Assembly: GCF_000855665.1 (NCBI RefSeq)
Contig: NZ_JXSS01000062.1
Span: forward strand, 100,105 to 164,104
Origin: Lysobacter sp. A03
Lineage (GTDB): Bacteria > Pseudomonadota > Gammaproteobacteria > Xanthomonadales > Xanthomonadaceae
Length of the DNA: 64,000 bases
Direction of reading: 5' to 3'
The position numbers were made by a program, and so were the translations under genes. Shown here in pieces: positions 59,348 through 64,000 of this stretch. Every line of letters starts with the position of its first letter. Within the stretch, counting starts at the first letter, position 1. The notes beneath the pieces are model-generated. The model saw only the letters and a list, made by a program, of their open reading frames with translations, searched no databases and was not told the origin of the DNA.

Positions 59348-59747
59348 CGCGCTCGCCCGAGAGCGCGCGTTCCATGCGATCGCTGGTGCCGCCTATATCC
59401 AGCACCAGGCGGTGGACCTCGGCACCGTCCAGTCCTTCAAACGGGCGGTTCTCGCACAGCTGCAGGTACGCATCGCCGCCCATCTCACCGATCGCGAGGT
59501 AGCCGACCCGGCTTTGCCAGTTGAATTTCAGCGCGCGCGTGACGTCGACACCGTCGGCGACGGCCACCGCGCTGCTGACGCGCAGGTACGGACGCCCGTC
59601 CTCATCCTGCAGCTCGGAGAGGAAGATCGTCTGGTAGCGGCTACCCTGTTCCAGCGAGAGCTCGATGCTGGCGACGCCTTCGTCCTGCAGGACGACATTG
59701 AACCCGGCACCGGTCAGGTGCTGGCGGATCGACTTGAACGTGTGCAT
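59337..59747 (-). CDS. YbjN-like protein
   Basis: 136 residues. The alpha/beta layout (TFKSIRQHLTGAGFNVVLQDE, a strand IELSLEQGSRYQTIFLSEL, ALKFNWQSRVGYLAIGEMGG, in parts) resembles the YbjN/T3SS-chaperone-like superfamily. No direct T3SS link can be shown, since the locus is 44 kb away. The ATG at 59747 has GGAG upstream. Convergent with pit. Confidence 0.6.
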   Translation of the reverse strand: MHTFKSIRQHLTGAGFNVVLQDEGVASIELSLEQGSRYQTIFLSELQDEDGRPYLRVSSAVAVADGVDVTRALKFNWQSRVGYLAIGEMGGDAYLQLCENRPFEGLDGAEVHRLVLDIGGTSDRMERALSGERDVL

Positions 59748-59782
59748 GGCGGACTCCAACGGGGGACGCCTATGCTACCGCG

Positions 59783-60115
59783 ATGGAAAACCCGGCCCAT
59801 AGCCGCGTGATCGCGGCGATCCGTGCGATCCCTTCCGGCCAGGTGGCCGGCTACGGGGAGGTTGCGCTCCGCGCAGGGCTGCCGGGGCGGGCGCGGATGG
59901 TCGCGCGACTGCTGGCGAACAACGATGATCCCGGCTTGCCGTGGCACCGCGTCGTTCGTGCGGACGGACGCATTGCGTTCCCGACAGGCTCGGACCTCTA
60001 CCTGGAGCAATGCCGGAGGCTCAGGGCGGAGGACGTTCACGTGGAGGCAGGACGCGTTCGCGGCATTCGACCGTCACCGTCTTTGGACGAGCGCTTGTGG
60101 GGATATCCCGGCTGA
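59783..60115 (+). CDS. Alkyltransferase-like (ATL) DNA-repair protein
   Basis: 110 residues, MGMT DNA-binding domain. SGQVAGYGEVALRAGLPGRARMV contains the DNA-binding helix and Arg finger. The active-site PCHR of true O6-methylguanine methyltransferases is LPWHRVV here, so the acceptor Cys is Trp. That is the hallmark of ATL proteins, which bind O6-alkylguanine and pass it to nucleotide excision repair. Confidence 0.92.
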   Translation: MENPAHSRVIAAIRAIPSGQVAGYGEVALRAGLPGRARMVARLLANNDDPGLPWHRVVRADGRIAFPTGSDLYLEQCRRLRAEDVHVEAGRVRGIRPSPSLDERLWGYPG

Positions 60116-60195
60116 GGTGGGTGTTGCGTCTGGCAAACCTGTCCCTCGCAAGCCCGTCCAGCAGCTACCATTGCGTGACTTTGTAAGGAGCTGCG

Positions 60196-60852
60196 ATGTT
60201 TTCCAATCTTCCCCCTGTCACGCGCGCGTTGCTGATCGCCAACGCGGTTGTGTTCCTGCTCCAGAACGTCCTCGGGGAAGCCGCGCTCTCGGCGTTCATG
60301 CTGTGGCCCATCGGCGGCGGGGAAGGGCTGTATCCGGGCCGCGAGTTCCTGCCCTGGCAGTTGCTCAGCTACGGGTTCATGCATGGCAGTTTCACCCACC
60401 TGCTGTTCAACATGGTCGCGCTGCTGATGTTTGGCGCGCCGCTGGAGCACACCTGGGGCGAGCGGCGCTTTCTGACGTTCTTCCTGGTCTGCGTGGCGGG
60501 CGCGGCCGTGTGTCAGCTGGCGGTGGGCGCGTGGACCATGTCGAACGGGGGTATGGCGTACCCGACGGTGGGCGCCTCGGGCGGTGTGTTTGGCCTGCTG
60601 CTGGCCTACGGGATGTTGTTCCCGAACCAGCGCGTGATGCTGCTGATCCCGCCGATTCCAATGAAAGCCCGGACGCTGGTGATCGTCTACGGTGCAATCG
60701 AGTTGATGCTGGGCTTCAGTGGCTACCAGCCGGGCGTGGCGCACTTCGCCCATCTGGGCGGGATGCTGTTTGGGTGGCTGTTGATCCGCTATTGGCGTGG
60801 CCAGCCGCCGTTTGGGCGCCGGGGTCCGCCGCGGCCGCGCGTGGTGCGCTGA
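60196..60852 (+). CDS. Rhomboid-family intramembrane serine protease
   Basis: 218 residues with six membrane helices. The catalytic Ser lies in GASGGVFG (about residue 128) and His in AHLGG (about 186). HxxxN is seen in FTHLLFNMVAL. The C-terminus is Arg/Pro-rich. Substrates unknown. A strong terminator follows. Confidence 0.93.
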   Translation: MFSNLPPVTRALLIANAVVFLLQNVLGEAALSAFMLWPIGGGEGLYPGREFLPWQLLSYGFMHGSFTHLLFNMVALLMFGAPLEHTWGERRFLTFFLVCVAGAAVCQLAVGAWTMSNGGMAYPTVGASGGVFGLLLAYGMLFPNQRVMLLIPPIPMKARTLVIVYGAIELMLGFSGYQPGVAHFAHLGGMLFGWLLIRYWRGQPPFGRRGPPRPRVVR

Positions 60853-60884
60853 GCGCGGCCCGCAAGATCCCGGCAGGACAACGG

Positions 60885-60915
60885 AAAACGGCGCGTCTGC
60901 ACGCGCCGTTTTCGT
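60885..60915. terminator. Bidirectional terminator between rhomboid and M13 peptidase genes
   Basis: AAAACGGCGCGT (60885-60896) pairs with ACGCGCCGTTTT (60901-60912) around CTGC. T-runs end both strands. Confidence 0.85.
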
Positions 60916-60946
60916 TTCCGTCCCGCCGGGTGGCGGGACCGCGTGC

Positions 60947-62956
60947 CTACTTCTTGCGCTTTTCCGCTGCCGGCTCCGGGCGGAGCACGATGCGATCGTC
61001 CGCCTTGAGCTGCATCGGTGCAGCCGCCTTGCAGCCATAGGTCGTGCCAAAGGCGGCCATGTTCATCAGCGGGCCGTTGGTCCGCCATTTGCCAGGGGCA
61101 TGCACGCCGTGCTTGGCGAGCTGGGCGGCCGACTCGGCGCTCAGGTGCTGGGGCCACAGTCCCGCCCAGCCTTCAAAGAATGCCTCGCGGGCTTTCTTGT
61201 CGGCGTCCGGCACGGCTTTGTTGTAGGCCTCCCATGCGAGCTGGACACCGGCGATGTCGGCGATGTTCTCGTCACGGGTCGCCATTGCGTTGACCTTGAC
61301 GCCACCGAGCATCGGATAGTCGAAGCCGCTGTATTGCGCCACGACGCGGTTGCCCATTGCTTCCCAGGTAGAGGCGTCCTGCGGGGACCACCAATCACGC
61401 AGGCTGGTGTCGGCGGCGATATGCCGTCCACGCGAGTCAAACCCGTGGCTGATCTCGTGGCCCACCAGCGCGCCAAAACTGCCGTAGAGGGTCGCGGTCT
61501 GCGCCAGTGAGCCCAGCAGCGGCGCCTGCAGCGCAGCAGCAGTGACGATCAGGCGGTTCTGCGCCAGGTCGTAGGTGAGCGCCGGTTGCTGCGGCAGTAC
61601 GTCCCAGCGGCGGTCGGCGTTATCCTCGCCGATGCGACGCATTTCCTCGCGGTGGCGCCAGGTGGACGCAATCAGCATGTTGCCGCCGAAGCTGCCGCGT
61701 CCCATTGGCTGGATGGTGAAATCCAGGTCGCGGGCCGGCACGCCGAGTTCGATCTTCATCTTCGCCAGCTTGGCGGACGCTTCAGCCCTGGCCTGATCGC
61801 TGATGCGGGTGTCACGGGCCAGCGACTCTGCCAGCGCGTTGCGGACCTGGCCGGCAATCAGCATGGCCTGGTTGCGGGTTTCGGGCTTCAGGTAGCGCGC
61901 GGCGTATTCATGACCCAGCATCGGGCCGGCGGCGTGGTTGATCGCATCCAGTACCTGCTGCTCTAGCGCGGGTGGGGCGGTGGCGCCGGCAATCACGCGG
62001 CCGTGGAAATCGAAGTGGGCATCGCGCCAGGCCTTGGCGAGGTAGGGCGCCATCGAGTCGCCCACGCGCCAGCGCAGGTAGGCACGCCACTGCTCGGGCT
62101 TCAACTCGCCGATGAGCCGGTCCACTTCGGCCAGGCGAGCAGGGGTGGCGATGGAAACCGTGGGCGTGGTGACGCCCTGGGCTTCGAGGAACTTGTCGAG
62201 TTCAAGGTTGGGGTACTGGGCTGCCAGGCTGGCGGTATCGACCGCGCCATAGTTGCTGCGCGGGTCGCGCAGCTCAGCCAGCGGACGGGACGCGTTCGCC
62301 AGGCGTGTTTCCAGATCCACGACCATCTGCGCCTGCTTGGCCAGCTCCCGGTCCTTGACGCCGGTGAGGGCAAGGATCTTCTCGATGTAGGCGCGGTATT
62401 GCCCCATGACGGCCTGGGTCGGCTCGTCGGTGCGCAGGTAAAAGGCGGGGTCGGGCAAGCCCACGCCGCCCTGGCTGAAGTAGCCGATGTGGCGCGACAG
62501 GTTGGCCAGGTCGATATCGGCGCCGAAGTGGAACGCCACTGGAATGCCCACCTGATGCAGGGCGGCGATGGTCGGAGCGATGCTCTTGCTGCGCTTGATC
62601 GCGACGATCCGGTCCAGCAGCGGTGCCAGCGGCTGTGCGCCGTCAGCCTCAACGCCCGCCTCGTTCAGACCACTGGCCCAGAAATCACCAAGCAACTGCT
62701 GGACTGGGCCCTGCGGGGCCTCCATCGCGCTGTTGAGCAGGTCGATCTGCTCCTGGCGCGCGCGGGTCTCGAGCTGACCCAGGGCGGAAATGGAGTCCGC
62801 GCCTGCCGGCAGCGGGTTGGCCATCAGCCAGCCGGCATTGGCGAATCCGTAGAAGTCGGAGCAGGCCTCGGCCGTATCCTGGGCGCTGACGGAGGGCGAG
62901 GCGAGGCCGGCGGTCAAGCCGATCACAAGGGCACAAAACAGGGGTCGAAGGGTCAT
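60947..62956 (-). CDS. pepO: M13-family (neprilysin-like) zinc metallopeptidase
   Basis: 669 residues. A signal peptide (about 1-25, ending VSAQD) suggests a periplasmic or secreted enzyme. The N-terminal large helical M13 domain carries [13 protein letters not shown]. The zinc site is HEISH (HExxH) with the third ligand Glu in [13 protein letters not shown]. The C-terminal CKAAAP-like segment resembles the conserved M13 end. An ATG four codons upstream (62968) is also possible. Divergent from ispG. Confidence 0.95.
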   Translation of the reverse strand: MTLRPLFCALVIGLTAGLASPSVSAQDTAEACSDFYGFANAGWLMANPLPAGADSISALGQLETRARQEQIDLLNSAMEAPQGPVQQLLGDFWASGLNEAGVEADGAQPLAPLLDRIVAIKRSKSIAPTIAALHQVGIPVAFHFGADIDLANLSRHIGYFSQGGVGLPDPAFYLRTDEPTQAVMGQYRAYIEKILALTGVKDRELAKQAQMVVDLETRLANASRPLAELRDPRSNYGAVDTASLAAQYPNLELDKFLEAQGVTTPTVSIATPARLAEVDRLIGELKPEQWRAYLRWRVGDSMAPYLAKAWRDAHFDFHGRVIAGATAPPALEQQVLDAINHAAGPMLGHEYAARYLKPETRNQAMLIAGQVRNALAESLARDTRISDQARAEASAKLAKMKIELGVPARDLDFTIQPMGRGSFGGNMLIASTWRHREEMRRIGEDNADRRWDVLPQQPALTYDLAQNRLIVTAAALQAPLLGSLAQTATLYGSFGALVGHEISHGFDSRGRHIAADTSLRDWWSPQDASTWEAMGNRVVAQYSGFDYPMLGGVKVNAMATRDENIADIAGVQLAWEAYNKAVPDADKKAREAFFEGWAGLWPQHLSAESAAQLAKHGVHAPGKWRTNGPLMNMAAFGTTYGCKAAAPMQLKADDRIVLRPEPAAEKRKK

Positions 62957-63018
62957 CGGGTAGTCCATCCAGATTATCCCCGGCAGTCTATCAAGGTGGC
63001 GGGCAGTACAATGCCCCG

Positions 63019-64000
63019 ATGAGCCAACACGTCGACTTGCCCTGCCTCGCCCCTGCCTTCGGTCCAATGCCGCGCCGCGTCACCCGCGCGGTCAGCATCG
63101 GTGGTGTCATCGTGGGTGGCGGGGCGCCGGTGGTCGTGCAGTCGATGACCAATACCGACACCGCGGATATCAACTCGACGGTGAAGCAGGTGGCCGATCT
63201 GTGGCGAGCCGGTTCGGAGCTGGTGCGCATCACCGTCAACAACGCCGAGGCCGCCGCTGCCGTGCCGCGTATCCGCGACAAGCTGGCGATGATCGGCGCG
63301 CCGGTTCCGCTGATCGGCGACTTCCATTACAACGGTCACCAATTGCTCACCGCCGAACCGGCGGCCGCGGAGGCGCTGGCGAAGTTCCGCATCAATCCCG
63401 GCAACGTCGGTTTCGGCAAGAAGCGCGATACCCAGTTTGCGACCCTGATCGAGCTGGCGATCCAGTACGACAAGCCGGTGCGCATCGGCGCCAATTGGGG
63501 CTCGCTCGACCAGTCGCTGGCGCGCGAACTGATGGACGAGAACGCCTTGCGTGCCGAGCCCTGGGATGCCGGGCGGGTGCTGCGCGAGGCCCTGCTGCGG
63601 TCGGCGCTGGATTCAGCGGCGCGCGCGGTTGATATTGGCCTGCCCGCTGACCGGATCGTGCTCAGCGCCAAGGTGAGCGGGGTGCAGGAACTGATCACCG
63701 TCTATCGTGATTTGGCCGCGCGAGGCGATTACGCCTTGCACCTGGGGCTGACCGAGGCGGGCATCGGCAGCAAGGGCATCGTCGCATCCAGCGCGGCGAT
63801 GGGGGTGTTGTTGCAGGAAGGCATCGGCGACACCATCCGCATCTCGCTGACGCCGGAGCCGGGGCAGTCGCGCACCAATGAAGTGATCGTCGCCCAGGAG
63901 CTGTTGCAGACGATGGGCCTGCGGGCGTTCACGCCGATGGTCACCGCATGCCCGGGGTGCGGAGGGACCACCAGCACGTTCTTCCAGGAGCTGGCGCAGA
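63019..64000 (+). CDS. ispG: 4-hydroxy-3-methylbut-2-enyl diphosphate synthase IspG (partial)
   Basis: 327 codons visible; the C-terminus is beyond the right edge. An Fe-S enzyme of the MEP pathway that converts MEcPP to HMBPP. It has [16 protein letters not shown], the [11 protein letters not shown] segment and CPGCGG, holding two of the three cluster Cys. With dxs at 23844-25766, the window has two MEP genes. Confidence 0.97.
   Translation, partial: MSQHVDLPCLAPAFGPMPRRVTRAVSIGGVIVGGGAPVVVQSMTNTDTADINSTVKQVADLWRAGSELVRITVNNAEAAAAVPRIRDKLAMIGAPVPLIGDFHYNGHQLLTAEPAAAEALAKFRINPGNVGFGKKRDTQFATLIELAIQYDKPVRIGANWGSLDQSLARELMDENALRAEPWDAGRVLREALLRSALDSAARAVDIGLPADRIVLSAKVSGVQELITVYRDLAARGDYALHLGLTEAGIGSKGIVASSAAMGVLLQEGIGDTIRISLTPEPGQSRTNEVIVAQELLQTMGLRAFTPMVTACPGCGGTTSTFFQELAQ

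Overview
The window looks like one contiguous piece of a high-GC gammaproteobacterial chromosome, most likely a Xanthomonadaceae member (Lysobacter, Luteimonas or Stenotrophomonas type). This rests on gene content and order (thrS-infC-rpmI-rplT-pheST-ihfA-merR-tRNA-Pro, queA-tgt-yajC-secDF, ftsY-asmA-like-mutY-yggX) and on repeat elements between genes. It is inference, not a database match.

Positions 1-15770 hold most of a non-flagellar type III secretion system (T3SS). A leftward operon runs fliO-like, sctV, sctD, a needle-like gene, sctI, sctJ, sctK, sctL, sctN and leaves the window at the left edge. A divergent rightward operon starts with a FixL/FixJ-like two-component pair, whose regulator overlaps sctQ, followed by sctR, sctS and sctT. 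sctU is convergent, and two unrecognised genes follow. Unusual points are a FliO-type protein beside an injectisome export gate, the two-component system inside the apparatus operon, a SctR with an extra loop of about 75 residues, a ribosome-binding site and in-frame ATG inside sctQ that would give the short C-ring protein, and a 27-bp interrupted palindrome upstream of sctV. Secretin, translocon, effectors, SctO and SctP are not seen and may lie to the left.

Positions 15771-23804 are the translation cluster. A promoter and a short leader ORF with tandem Thr codons precede two mutually exclusive hairpins, the layout of a transcription attenuator, ahead of thrS. infC appears to start at ATC. 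A strong hairpin with a U-tract separates rplT from pheS. ihfA, a MerR-type regulator and tRNA-Pro with its terminator follow.

Positions 23844-42405 are mainly housekeeping: dxs, an unknown protein, an HNH nuclease, an acyl-CoA dehydrogenase, small lipoproteins, tRNA-Phe, the yggX/mutY/AsmA-like/ftsY operon, rsmD-coaD, a ferredoxin, gamma-glutamyltransferase, a metallo-beta-lactamase-fold protein, a TMEM43-like protein and catalase. The gene-free stretch 42406-42972 carries two inverted copies of a modular stem-loop repeat.

Positions 42973-64000 hold a class-III aminotransferase, queA-tgt-yajC-secD-secF, suhB and trmJ (divergent), a binding protein coupled to a GGDEF-EAL enzyme, an ExoD-like protein, a CNNM/CorC-type protein, DUF47-PiT phosphate transport, a YbjN-like protein, an alkyltransferase-like protein, a rhomboid protease, an M13 peptidase and the start of ispG. 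Both dxs and ispG of the MEP isoprenoid pathway are present. No CRISPR array, prophage or insertion sequence was recognised.
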